Shown: piece after piece, positions 51,675-60,261 of the stretch
Layout of the letters: every line of letters begins with the position of its first letter
How positions within the stretch are numbered: position 1 is the stretch's first letter
DNA from: Mediterranea sp. (in: CFB group bacteria)
GTDB lineage: Bacteria; Bacteroidota; Bacteroidia; Bacteroidales; Bacteroidaceae
Direction: 5' to 3'
Length of the DNA stretch: 64,000 bases
Assembly: GCA_031287715.1 (NCBI GenBank)
Contig: JAITSN010000020.1
Coordinates: 22,085-86,084, forward strand
Translations under genes and position numbers: made by a program
Notes under the pieces: model-generated
Databases searched by the model: none
The model's input: the letters and a program-made list of their open reading frames with translations, nothing else
What the model was told of the DNA's origin: nothing

Positions 51675-53813
51675 ATGATAAAAGATAAATTCAATACCCT
51701 ACTTTTGATACTCTTCGCCGGCCTGGCATGTTTATCCTGCCGCGACGACGACAGCCCGGTCGTTGAAGGCGAAGACAATCCCGACCGCGAATTTATGACC
51801 ATGTTCCGTTCCGAACGGAATGGCGTCAGCACCTCAGACCGTTTTAGCAGCGGCGTATCCGGTGTAAACGATATACAACTGTATTGGTACGGGGTGGACA
51901 ACTGCGCCGGCTACCACTTGAAAAGCGTCATCCAGGGACGCGACTTCGATAACCCCTACGACCTTATCGCAGATACGATCGTCGGCCCCGAAGTGCTCAG
52001 CATGAAGATCGAAGACCTGCAATACAATACCGGTTACCGCTTTGCCATCAAGACAATTTCCAAGCGCGGCCCCGAATACGATTCCAAATGGTTTGGACTG
52101 GGCGACGGCGGACACCCGGACGACTATCTGAACATCACAACGCTGGACCGCTACGCCGTGCCGGATGTTTTATGGGTGGAAGACATCACCTTCACTTCGC
52201 TGCGCATCTCTTTCAACCTGGCTTCGGACGGTAACTACAAGGAACACTTTGAAGAAGAGGGCGGAAAATACATCATGGATCAAATCAAGGTCGAACCTTC
52301 TTCCGACAATCCCGAATTACCCGGAAAGATTATCAACCTGACCGATGCCGACAAAGAAAGAGGCTATGTCGACGTAGAAGGACTCGTTCAGAACGCCGTA
52401 TATATCGTCAACGGATTGAACAATAACGTAAAACGCTATTGGGACCGCCTGTACAACACCAATATGGTGCGCATGAAAGGCGAAGTGGGCGACCCGATCC
52501 TTATTCAACACATTTTCGACCCCAACGACAGCATTCCGGGCGCCATACCGCTCAACGCCTGCCGTATGGATACCGTACTGCGGAACTACATGAGCGACAA
52601 TACCCTGGCCGAAGGCACTACCTTCGTATTGGAAGGCGGAAAGAACTACTACATGGTAAATTCCATAGCCATGTCCAAAGGCTTTACCCTGAAGGGCAAC
52701 GACCCCAATAACCGGCCAACCGTTTACCTCGGTGTGGGCACGAACGCAAGCGGAGAAGGCCTCAGCTGTAATTTCTCCTTCGGACGTAATGCCGGCAACG
52801 GCGAAATGGGAGGCATCAACGTTCAATCCATCTGCTTCTTAGATATTAATTTCGATTGCGACAAGGCCTACAACTTCATAACAAAACCGGCAAGCGCAGG
52901 AAGCGGCATGGGTAATTACTTCATCAACCAAAATTCCCAAGCCATGCCGTTTGCCATCGAGTCGTTCGAAGTACGCAACTGCAACTTCCGCAACATGGTT
53001 CGCGGCTGGATCCGTTTCCAAGGTCCGAACCGCAAGCTGGTAGACAAGTTCGTGATAGACAACTGCATCTTCTATGACTGCGGCATATACGACAACAACG
53101 GCCGAGGCTATTCCTGGGTGGCCGGCGACGGAGGAAATGCCAACACCAACCTTTTCAGAGACTTCTCGCTGACCAACTCTACCTTCATCGACAGTCCGCG
53201 CCATGCACTGCTCTCAGAAAACAGCAACTTGGCCTGGCCCGCTTCTACGGTATGGTACATCCGTGTGGAAAACAACACCTTCGTCAACCTCAGCACCCGT
53301 ACGGCCGACCGCCTGATCTTTGAAATGCGGTATACGCCTGCCAACAGCACCATCATCTGCAAGAAGAACCTCTTCGTGCTGACCCGCGCCGGCAGTAGCG
53401 ACAACCGCTCCCTTTACCAGGCCGGTATGGACATCCGCCAATTCATCGGATTGAAGTTCGACTTCGACGACAACTATTCCACCCTGCTGCCACCGGGCGT
53501 TACAACCCCGGCAAGAACCGACGGGCTGTTCACCAGCTACGCCTTCAGCGCCACGAACCGCGGCGCGGGTTGGGGCAACGGCTCCCTGAATGTTGGCGGC
53601 ATCGAGGCCACAAAGATCAAACAAGGCAGTAGCGGCATAGAAGCAACCGACTTGTTTGCGGATCCAAACCCGATCGGCAAAAACGGAGAAACCGATATGC
53701 ACCGGCACAACCTCAACGGTTTCTACTACAAGAACACCGATCAAGTCCGCAACCACGAGATCTTCAAGAAAGATATCGGAGACCCGAGATGGCGCGCAAA
53801 CGTAACGCCATAA
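51675..53813 (+). CDS. beta-helix surface lipoprotein (DUF4957/DUF5123 type)
   Basis: A 712-residue lipoprotein: lipobox LACLSC followed by an acidic RDDD. The N-terminal third looks like one or two fibronectin-III-type domains (DIQLYWYGVDNCAGYHL; TSLRISFNLASDG). The remainder has turn-rich repeats (FEVRNCNFRNMV, FVIDNCIFYDCGIY, FSLTNSTFIDSP, IRVENNTFVNLS) typical of a right-handed parallel beta-helix. Proteins of this layout stand third in SusCD loci and bind or process pectin-like glycans; no catalytic residues could be assigned here. It probably acts as the surface glycan-binding protein of this locus. Confidence 0.75.
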   Translation: MIKDKFNTLLLILFAGLACLSCRDDDSPVVEGEDNPDREFMTMFRSERNGVSTSDRFSSGVSGVNDIQLYWYGVDNCAGYHLKSVIQGRDFDNPYDLIADTIVGPEVLSMKIEDLQYNTGYRFAIKTISKRGPEYDSKWFGLGDGGHPDDYLNITTLDRYAVPDVLWVEDITFTSLRISFNLASDGNYKEHFEEEGGKYIMDQIKVEPSSDNPELPGKIINLTDADKERGYVDVEGLVQNAVYIVNGLNNNVKRYWDRLYNTNMVRMKGEVGDPILIQHIFDPNDSIPGAIPLNACRMDTVLRNYMSDNTLAEGTTFVLEGGKNYYMVNSIAMSKGFTLKGNDPNNRPTVYLGVGTNASGEGLSCNFSFGRNAGNGEMGGINVQSICFLDINFDCDKAYNFITKPASAGSGMGNYFINQNSQAMPFAIESFEVRNCNFRNMVRGWIRFQGPNRKLVDKFVIDNCIFYDCGIYDNNGRGYSWVAGDGGNANTNLFRDFSLTNSTFIDSPRHALLSENSNLAWPASTVWYIRVENNTFVNLSTRTADRLIFEMRYTPANSTIICKKNLFVLTRAGSSDNRSLYQAGMDIRQFIGLKFDFDDNYSTLLPPGVTTPARTDGLFTSYAFSATNRGAGWGNGSLNVGGIEATKIKQGSSGIEATDLFADPNPIGKNGETDMHRHNLNGFYYKNTDQVRNHEIFKKDIGDPRWRANVTP

Positions 53814-53877
53814 ACAGGCATCGCACGATAAGCCCGCCGCAGATAAAGCCGTGAGTTCGTGCCGCACATCTTTACAA

Positions 53878-53911
53878 AGAGAAGGTATCCCCAAGAAAGG
53901 ATACCTTCTCT
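53878..53911 (+). terminator. terminator of the right SusCD locus
   Basis: AGAGAAGGTATCC (53878-53890) pairs with GGATACCTTCTCT (53899-53911) around an 8-base loop, followed by GTTTTATTT. The rest of 53814-54133 holds only a dispersed repeat and the TetR promoter. Confidence 0.88.
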
Positions 53912-53989
53912 GTTTTATTTCCACACCACGGCAAACGGCAGCTATTTATAGTCTTACAGGCGGATATATCTGCTTTCGCTTGCGGAGTT

Positions 53990-54026
53990 CCTTCCCCCTT
54001 TTCCTTTGGAGAGGGCCGGGGTGAAG
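53990..54026. repeat. dispersed repeat, inverted relative of 10069-10107
   Basis: On the minus strand it reads TCACCCCGGCCCTCTCC followed by a purine-rich run, matching the copy at 10 kb with small changes. It lies in the gap before the TetR gene. Confidence 0.45.
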
Positions 54027-54072
54027 CCGGTCCCGGTCTTTCAGGGATGGCGAAGAAATTCTCCTCCCCGTG

Positions 54073-54103
54073 TTGTGTTGTATACGGGAAAATATTACTT
54101 TTG
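54073..54103 (+). promoter_or_regulatory. promoter of the TetR-FabG-RluA unit
   Basis: TTG (54073-54075), 20 nt and TACTTTTG (54096-54103) give a near-consensus promoter 30 bases before the TetR start at 54134. Confidence 0.6.
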
Positions 54104-54133
54104 TTCAAACTATTCGGAATTTGCAACCTTAAT

Positions 54134-54730
54134 ATGGCCGTATCCAAGACAAAAGCTAAGTTAGTAGATGTTGCCCGCCAGCTCTTCGCCAGGGCAGGAG
54201 TGGAAAATACCACCATGAACGATATAGCCGTTGCTTCCAAGAAAGGACGGAGAACCCTTTATACGTATTTCAAGAGCAAGGAAGACATTTACATGGCTGT
54301 GGTCGAATCCGAGCTGGACATGCTCTTCGATAGCATGAGCCGTGTGCTTGAACGCGATACCTCGCCCGAAGAAAAGATCCTTCAACTTATTTTCACCCAT
54401 CTGAATGCGGTAAAAGAAGTGGTATACCGTAACGGCACGCTTCGCGCCAATTTCTTCCGCGACATCTGGCGGGTGGAAAAAGTACGCAAAAACTTTGATT
54501 CTAAGGAAATACAACTGTTTCGACAGATCCTCGAAGACGGGCAGGAAGCCGGATTGTTTCAAATGGACGATATTGCCCTGACGTCCGAAATCATTCATTA
54601 TTGTTTGAAAGGTATTGAGGTGCCTTATATCCGTGGGCGTATCGGTACGGACCTGGATATGGAAACCCGAAAAAAATATGTGGCCAACATCGTGTTCGGC
54701 GCACTTCGTAAAACAGAAATCAACAACTAA
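54134..54730 (+). CDS. TetR-family transcriptional regulator
   Basis: A 198-residue regulator. The N-terminal HTH (about 8-52) has ARQLFARAGVENTTMNDIAVAS and KKGRRTLYTYFKSKEDIY, cited in parts; the rest is the helical ligand-binding half. The start at 54134 is the ATG just after the promoter; an earlier frame start at 54047 lies upstream of the -7 box. It is 5 bases from fabG and probably controls this unit or fatty-acid genes. The ligand is unknown; acyl-CoA would fit the context. Confidence 0.88.
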   Translation: MAVSKTKAKLVDVARQLFARAGVENTTMNDIAVASKKGRRTLYTYFKSKEDIYMAVVESELDMLFDSMSRVLERDTSPEEKILQLIFTHLNAVKEVVYRNGTLRANFFRDIWRVEKVRKNFDSKEIQLFRQILEDGQEAGLFQMDDIALTSEIIHYCLKGIEVPYIRGRIGTDLDMETRKKYVANIVFGALRKTEINN

Positions 54731-54735
54731 AATTT

Positions 54736-55482
54736 ATGGGATTATTAGATGGAAAGACAGCCCTGATCACAGGTGCTGCCCGTGGTATTGGCAAGGCTAT
54801 CGCCTTGAAGTTTGCCGGAGAAGGCGCAAACATTGCGTTCACCGACCTGGCTATTGACGAAAACGGGCAACGCACCGAAAGAGAGATCGCTGCGTTGGGT
54901 GTAAAAGTAAAAGGCTATGCGTCGAACGCTGCCGGTTTTGAAGACACGGCCAGGGTCGTGGCCGAAATACACAAGGACTTCGGCCGCATAGACATTCTGG
55001 TGAACAACGCCGGCATCACCCGCGACGGCCTGATGATGCGCATGAACGAGCAGCAATGGGATATGGTGATCAACGTAAACCTCAAGTCGGCGTTCAACTT
55101 TATCCACGCCTGCACTCCGATCATGATGCGTCAGAAAACGGGAAGCATCATCAATATGTCTTCCGTGGTAGGCGTATCGGGCAATGCGGGCCAATGCAAC
55201 TATTCCGCTTCAAAAGCCGGAATGATCGGCTTGGCCAAATCCATTGCCAAAGAACTCGGCTCCCGCGGCGTGCGCGCCAACGCTATCGCTCCGGGTTTTA
55301 TTATCACCGAAATGACCGACCAGCTGACCGAAGAGGTTAAAGCCGAATGGGCCAAATCCATTCCGTTGCGTCGTGGCGGCACGCCGGAGGATGTTGCAAA
55401 TGTGGCAACTTTCCTTGCCTCCGACCTGTCTTCTTACGTAACCGGACAAGTCATCCACTGCTGCGGCGGCATGAATACGTAA
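54736..55482 (+). CDS. fabG: 3-oxoacyl-ACP reductase
   Basis: A 248-residue short-chain dehydrogenase reducing 3-oxoacyl-ACP with NADPH in fatty-acid elongation. Motifs: TGAARGIGKAI (cofactor), NNAGIT, catalytic Ser in NMSSVVG, YSASKAG (Tyr and Lys), and APGFIITEMTD. The full length and C-terminal SYVTGQVIHCCGGM are normal. It is tightly packed between tetR (5 bases) and the pseudouridine synthase (2 bases). Confidence 0.92.
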   Translation: MGLLDGKTALITGAARGIGKAIALKFAGEGANIAFTDLAIDENGQRTEREIAALGVKVKGYASNAAGFEDTARVVAEIHKDFGRIDILVNNAGITRDGLMMRMNEQQWDMVINVNLKSAFNFIHACTPIMMRQKTGSIINMSSVVGVSGNAGQCNYSASKAGMIGLAKSIAKELGSRGVRANAIAPGFIITEMTDQLTEEVKAEWAKSIPLRRGGTPEDVANVATFLASDLSSYVTGQVIHCCGGMNT

Positions 55483-55484
55483 AG

Positions 55485-56147
55485 ATGACCGTCGTATACG
55501 AAGACAATCATATCATCGTAGTCAACAAGGCCAATTCCGAGATTGTCCAGGGAGACAAAACGGGTGACGTTCCGCTTTCGGAGAGCGTAAAGCAGTATCT
55601 GAAAGACAAATACCGGAAGCCCGGAAATGTTTTCGTTGGTGTAGCACACCGCCTGGACAGACCCGTGAGTGGCCTTGTTGTTTTTGCCCGCACCGGCAAA
55701 GCACTCGCCCGCCTGAATGATATGTTCAGGGAGGGTACGGTGGAGAAGATCTATTGGGCCGTCGTGAAGAACATCCCGGAAGAAGCGGAAGGCGAAAAGG
55801 TGCACTATCTTGTGCGCAACGAAAAACAAAACAAAAGCTATGCCTATGACAGGGAAGTGCCCAACTCGAAGAAAGCCGTCTTGCATTACAAGGTTATCGG
55901 CCGTTCGGAGAATTATCATTTACTGGAGGTCAACCTGAAAACCGGGCGCCACCATCAGATCCGCTGCCAGCTGGCAAAGATGGGATGCCCCATTAAAGGC
56001 GATTTGAAGTATGGTTCCCCGCGCTCCAATCCCGACGGAAGTATATGTTTGCACGCACGGAGGATCCGCTTCGTCCATCCGGTATCAAAAGAAGATATTG
56101 ACTTGACAGCACCGGCGCCGGAAGATAATCTTTGGAGTTCTTTCTAA
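55485..56147 (+). CDS. RluA-family pseudouridine synthase
   Basis: A 220-residue RNA pseudouridine synthase. The catalytic motif is AHRLDRPVSGLVVFA, with the second Asp of the family at R-L-D-R; other blocks are KIYWAVV and TGRHHQIRCQLA. There is no N-terminal S4 domain, so it resembles RluA/TruC-type enzymes rather than RluC/D. The start at 55485 lies 2 bases after the fabG stop. The target RNA position is unknown. Confidence 0.9.
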   Translation: MTVVYEDNHIIVVNKANSEIVQGDKTGDVPLSESVKQYLKDKYRKPGNVFVGVAHRLDRPVSGLVVFARTGKALARLNDMFREGTVEKIYWAVVKNIPEEAEGEKVHYLVRNEKQNKSYAYDREVPNSKKAVLHYKVIGRSENYHLLEVNLKTGRHHQIRCQLAKMGCPIKGDLKYGSPRSNPDGSICLHARRIRFVHPVSKEDIDLTAPAPEDNLWSSF

Positions 56148-56247
56148 AAATGAAAATTCAAGAACATTCTGTTGTTTTTCACAGGGAGAACAAGTATCTT
56201 TCGCCGTTTAATTATTTCATAAATCTTTCGTTATTTAATTGTTTCAT

Positions 56248-59200
56248 ATGAAAGACATTGATTCCGAAGAAGTCCTCCTATGGGCTAAAGATTTTCTCGC
56301 CAAAGCCGAGAAAGAACTCTCACCTGCTGAAATGAAAGAGCAACGCATGTTTGCTTCTTTGGTCACCAACCCCAAAAACAAGGTTATCCTCACAAAGCTA
56401 CTGGACGAGTCGTCGCAGATTCGCGATACGCGGAAGCTATCCCTCCGGATGAAGAAGATCTTTACCGAGTATGGCGTTCCGGATTTCTTCGGAAAGACTT
56501 ACGAGTATCTGGGATACGTCTTCCGTGATTTCGGTTACCTGTTCGACTTCATTGCTGTTCCCGTCTTTAAGAGCGTGCTGCGCAAAGAGACCGGCAAGAT
56601 CATTATAAAGGAAGAGCGCCCCGCGCTGACGAAGCATTTGGGCGATCGCTGGAATGCCAACATCGGGCAGAACGTGAACCTCCTGGGCGAAGTCGTGCTT
56701 GGCGACGAAGAAGCGAACCATCGCTACCGGCATTACCTTGAAGCGTTGAAAGAACGGGACATCAATTATATCTCCGTCAAGCTATCCGGCATTTACGCCC
56801 AACTCCACCCGCTGAGCTACGACAAGAGCAAGAAGGAACTTTGCAAACGCATGGCTGCCATCTATCAGTCGGCCATCGACTATCCGTATATAGAGAAAGA
56901 CGGAACGGAAAGCGCCAAGTTCGTCAATCTGGATATGGAAGAATACAAGGACACCGAGCTGACGCTCGATGTGTTCATGACCGTACTGAACATGCCCCAG
57001 TTCAAACATTACACGGCCGGCATTGTCGTGCAGGCCTATTTGCCCGATGCGATCTTCTTCTACGAGCGGCTGCTGGCGTTTGCCAAGGAGAGGGTTACCG
57101 CCGGCGGCGCGCCCATCAAAGTCCGCTTGGTGAAAGGGGCTAACCTGCAAATGGAAACGATCGTTTCTTCCCTCAAAGGATGGCCCAACCCGGTACTGCC
57201 GTCCAAAGTGGATGTGGATGCCAACTATATGCGCATCTTGGATATGGCTTTGCAACCGGAGAATGTGAAAGCCATCCGCCTGGGAGTGGCCTCGCATAAC
57301 TTCTTCACCATCGGGTACGCCTACCTGCTGAGCCAGGCAAACGGCGTGCAAGACAGCGTGACCTTTGAGATGCTGGAGGGCATGGCAAACCATCTGCCCC
57401 GCGTGATGCGTTCCCTGAACAAACAGATCATCCTCTATACGCCGGTGGTGTGCAAGGAACATTTCCTGAATGCCGTTTCCTACCTCGTGCGCCGGCTGGA
57501 CGAGAATACCGGAAAGGATAACTTCCTGACCTATTCGTTTAACCTCAAGCTGCACAGCGACGAGTGGAATTTCCTGCAAGAACAGTTTCTTGCAGCGTAT
57601 GCCAGGAAAAGCAGCATGAAACCCGCCGTCTTCCGCACGCAGAACCGGAATGAACCGGCTGTTCCACGCACCGGCATCCAGGCTTTCGAGAATGAACCGG
57701 ATACGGATCTTGACTTGAAACAGAACAGGGAATGGGCGCTGGCCGCACTGAAGAAATGGCAGGACGTGCGCGCCGAAGACTACGTGATACCCGTGCAAGT
57801 GGGCGGCAAAGAAGTGCTGACCGACAAGAAGAGACGGTATTACGACCGTAGCCGGAACGACGAAGTTTGCTTCTGCGAAGTGAACCTGTCTACGCAGGAA
57901 CAAGTTGAAGAGATCATCGCCATTGCAGAAAAAGACGCATCGGGTTGGCGCAAGACGCCGCTTGCCGAACGAAGCCGCATCCTGCACGCCACGGCCGAAC
58001 GGCTGGGCGGGAAGCGGGGCGACCTGGTGGCCTGCATGTCGGCCATCACCGGAAAGACCTTCATGGAAGGAGACGTAGAAGTGTCCGAAGGCATGGACTT
58101 CTGCCGCTTCTATCCGGTCTCCATGCAAGCGTTTGAAGAACTGAACGATATTTCATCCCGCCCCAAAGGCATCATTCTCGTCATCCCGCCCTGGAACTTC
58201 CCGTTCGCCATCCCCGTTGGGGGCGTGGCTGCCGCGCTGGCGGGCGGCAATACGGTTATCCTCAAGCCGGCCACCGTGGCTTTCCCCGTAGCCTGGGAGT
58301 TTGCCAAATGTTTCTGGGACGCGGGAGTGCCCAAGGATGCATTGCAAGTGGTTTGCACTGCCGAGAGAAGCTCGCTGGATTACCTGTCGGCGCACCCGTC
58401 GGTGAAGCACATCATCCTGACCGGCGGAACCGACACGGCGTTCCGGCTGCTGAAAAACAGCCCGCGAACCCCGCTCTCTGCCGAAACCGGCGGGAAGAAT
58501 ACGATCATCGTGACCGCGGCGGCCGACCAGGACCACGCCATCCTGAACATCGTTTCGTCGGCCTTCGGCAATGCCGGACAGAAATGCTCCGCCTGCTCGC
58601 TGCTCCTGCTCGACAGGAAGACCTACCACGACGAAACGTTCAAATCCAAGATGAGGGATGCGGTGACGAGCCTGCGCACGGGCAGCGTTTGGGATACGGA
58701 CAACGTGATCGGCCCGATGATTGCCAACGACAACGACAAGCTGCTTCATGCGATCGAGCATCCGGAAGAAGGCGAGTCGTGGCTGGTGCCCCCTGTTTTT
58801 GCCGACAAGAAGAAGTACATCCTCAAGCCTTGCGTCAAGTGGGGCGTGAAGCCGGGCAGCTACACGTTTAAGACGGAGCTTTTCGCCCCGCTGCTCTCCG
58901 TGGTTTGCATCGACAATCTGAAAGAGGGCTTGGAGCTTGCCAACTCTACAGAATACGGACTGACCGCAGGCTTGCAGAGCTTGGATGAAACCGAGATCGC
59001 TTTGTGGAAAGACCGGATGGAAGCCGGCAACCTCTATATCAACCGCGGGATAACAGGCGCTATCGTGCGCCGGCAACCGTTTGGCGGCATGAAACGCTCG
59101 GCCTTTGGCGCAGGGATCAAGGCCGGCGGGCCGAACTACGTTTCCTGCTTCGTGGAATTTACCGATACTCGCAAGCCCCTGTTTACCGATCGGAACGAGC

Positions 59201-59724
59201 TGTTCTGTCTGGCGCGCCGGAGCTTTGCCAAGGTGTGGGAAGAAGAGTTTAGCGTAGAGCAGGACGTGAGCCGCATCGTGGGCGAGCTGAACACCTTCCG
59301 CTACCTGCCGGTGAAGTCGCTGGTCATCCGCGTACAGGACAGCGATTCGCTGGTTGACGTCCTGCTGGCGTTCTTCGGGGCGACAACGGTTGTCGATCGC
59401 GTGGAGATCAGCGCCTCCGAAACCAACCCGTACATAGATATCCTCCGGAAGGAAGCCGCCGATTACGGAAAAGCGCTTGTACTGCAAACCGAAGAGGCGT
59501 TTGTTGCCGGCATGGACAAGTACGAGCGCATCCGCACGTGCACGGCCGCGCTGTCTGACGCCATTTACAACCGTGCAGCCGCGCTGGGCCTGTACATCGC
59601 AACCGCAACCCCCGTATCCATCGGCCGCGTGGAACTGCTACACTACGTGAAGGAGCAAAGCATCGCCCACGAGTACCACCGCTACGGAAGCATCATCGAA
59701 GCGCCCTCGTTAGCGAACAGCTGA
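56248..59724 (+). CDS. putA: bifunctional proline dehydrogenase / glutamate-semialdehyde dehydrogenase
   Basis: A 1158-residue enzyme oxidising proline to glutamate in two steps. The FAD-binding PRODH barrel covers about 80-460 (ISVKLSGIYAQL, VRLVKGANLQ, LGVASHNFF). The aldehyde dehydrogenase domain is about 510-990, with IPPWNFPFAIPVGG, ETGGKNT and the catalytic Cys780 in GNAGQKCSACS. A C-terminal region of about 150 residues follows. There is no DNA-binding ribbon-helix-helix at the N-terminus, so it is not an autoregulator. The start at 56248 is the ATG; the TTG nine bases earlier is not needed. It allows use of proline as carbon, nitrogen and electron source. Confidence 0.93.
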   Translation: MKDIDSEEVLLWAKDFLAKAEKELSPAEMKEQRMFASLVTNPKNKVILTKLLDESSQIRDTRKLSLRMKKIFTEYGVPDFFGKTYEYLGYVFRDFGYLFDFIAVPVFKSVLRKETGKIIIKEERPALTKHLGDRWNANIGQNVNLLGEVVLGDEEANHRYRHYLEALKERDINYISVKLSGIYAQLHPLSYDKSKKELCKRMAAIYQSAIDYPYIEKDGTESAKFVNLDMEEYKDTELTLDVFMTVLNMPQFKHYTAGIVVQAYLPDAIFFYERLLAFAKERVTAGGAPIKVRLVKGANLQMETIVSSLKGWPNPVLPSKVDVDANYMRILDMALQPENVKAIRLGVASHNFFTIGYAYLLSQANGVQDSVTFEMLEGMANHLPRVMRSLNKQIILYTPVVCKEHFLNAVSYLVRRLDENTGKDNFLTYSFNLKLHSDEWNFLQEQFLAAYARKSSMKPAVFRTQNRNEPAVPRTGIQAFENEPDTDLDLKQNREWALAALKKWQDVRAEDYVIPVQVGGKEVLTDKKRRYYDRSRNDEVCFCEVNLSTQEQVEEIIAIAEKDASGWRKTPLAERSRILHATAERLGGKRGDLVACMSAITGKTFMEGDVEVSEGMDFCRFYPVSMQAFEELNDISSRPKGIILVIPPWNFPFAIPVGGVAAALAGGNTVILKPATVAFPVAWEFAKCFWDAGVPKDALQVVCTAERSSLDYLSAHPSVKHIILTGGTDTAFRLLKNSPRTPLSAETGGKNTIIVTAAADQDHAILNIVSSAFGNAGQKCSACSLLLLDRKTYHDETFKSKMRDAVTSLRTGSVWDTDNVIGPMIANDNDKLLHAIEHPEEGESWLVPPVFADKKKYILKPCVKWGVKPGSYTFKTELFAPLLSVVCIDNLKEGLELANSTEYGLTAGLQSLDETEIALWKDRMEAGNLYINRGITGAIVRRQPFGGMKRSAFGAGIKAGGPNYVSCFVEFTDTRKPLFTDRNELFCLARRSFAKVWEEEFSVEQDVSRIVGELNTFRYLPVKSLVIRVQDSDSLVDVLLAFFGATTVVDRVEISASETNPYIDILRKEAADYGKALVLQTEEAFVAGMDKYERIRTCTAALSDAIYNRAAALGLYIATATPVSIGRVELLHYVKEQSIAHEYHRYGSIIEAPSLANS

Positions 59725-59754
59725 TACATTCGCCCTTACTTTCCTTTCTTTATA

Positions 59755-59792
59755 AACGCCGCGGCATTGTTTCAATGCCGCGGCGTTGTTGT
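59755..59792 (+). terminator. terminator after putA
   Basis: A perfect 15-bp stem (AACGCCGCGGCATTG with CAATGCCGCGGCGTT) has a TTT loop and is followed by GTTGTTT. Confidence 0.88.
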
Positions 59793-59838
59793 TTCGGCTT
59801 TCCATGCTTGCCGCCTTTGTGAAAACTGCAAATATTTT

Positions 59839-60070
59839 GTCTGAGCGCCGTTCCACAGTGGGAAACCGCTTTTTCATTTGTCGAAGCGCCGTTCCACAGT
59901 GGGAAACCGCTTTTTCATTTGTCGAAGCGTCATTTCACGGTGGGAAACCGCTTTTTCATTTGTCGAAGCGTCATTCCACGGTGGGAAACCATTTTTTCAT
60001 TTGTCGAAGCGTCATTTCACGGTGAAAAACCATTTTTTCATTTGTCGAAGCGTCGTTCCACAGTGGGAAG
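59839..60070. repeat. tandem array F, 41-bp period, 6 copies
   Basis: Units start at 59839, 59880, 59921, 59962, 60003 and 60044 (last one partial). Each contains GTCGAAGCGTC, then a dyad, GGGAAACC and a T-rich tract with TTCATTTG. The dyad is CCAC-A-GTGG in copies 1, 2 and 6, CCAC-G-GTGG in copy 4, TTTCAC-G-GTGAAA in copy 5 and TCAC-G-GTGG in copy 3. The arms thus change together in most copies. It lies between the putA terminator and the dusB promoter region. Confidence 0.95.
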
Positions 60071-60161
60071 GCAAAAAATATTGGAAAAAGGTTGGAATTA
60101 AAAGATATGCAATGCTTTGACAGCCTCTGTTTGTGGTTGGGCGGGTTGTGGAATAAATCCC

Positions 60162-60169
60162 TATCTTTG
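60162..60169 (+). promoter_or_regulatory. -7 box TATCTTTG upstream of dusB
   Basis: TATCTTTG matches TAnnTTTG about 92 bases before dusB, leaving a leader of roughly 85 nt. No TTTG box lies at the exact usual distance. Confidence 0.45.
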
Positions 60170-60261
60170 CCGGCATCTGCCAATCTCTTTTAACCGTGAT
60201 GAAAACGACAGGAGTTGCCACCGCCCGTTGTGATCAGGGCAAACCTCAAAGAAGAACATAG

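Noticed and set aside
56782..59487. Long minus-strand open frames (448 and 444 codons)
   Set aside because: Shadows of PutA, with low-complexity His/Arg/Gln-rich products.
59786..60120. Overlapping short open frames with repeated FICRS or HLSKR peptides
   Set aside because: They are translations of tandem array F (41 is not a multiple of 3, so all frames open in turn); no independent coding evidence.
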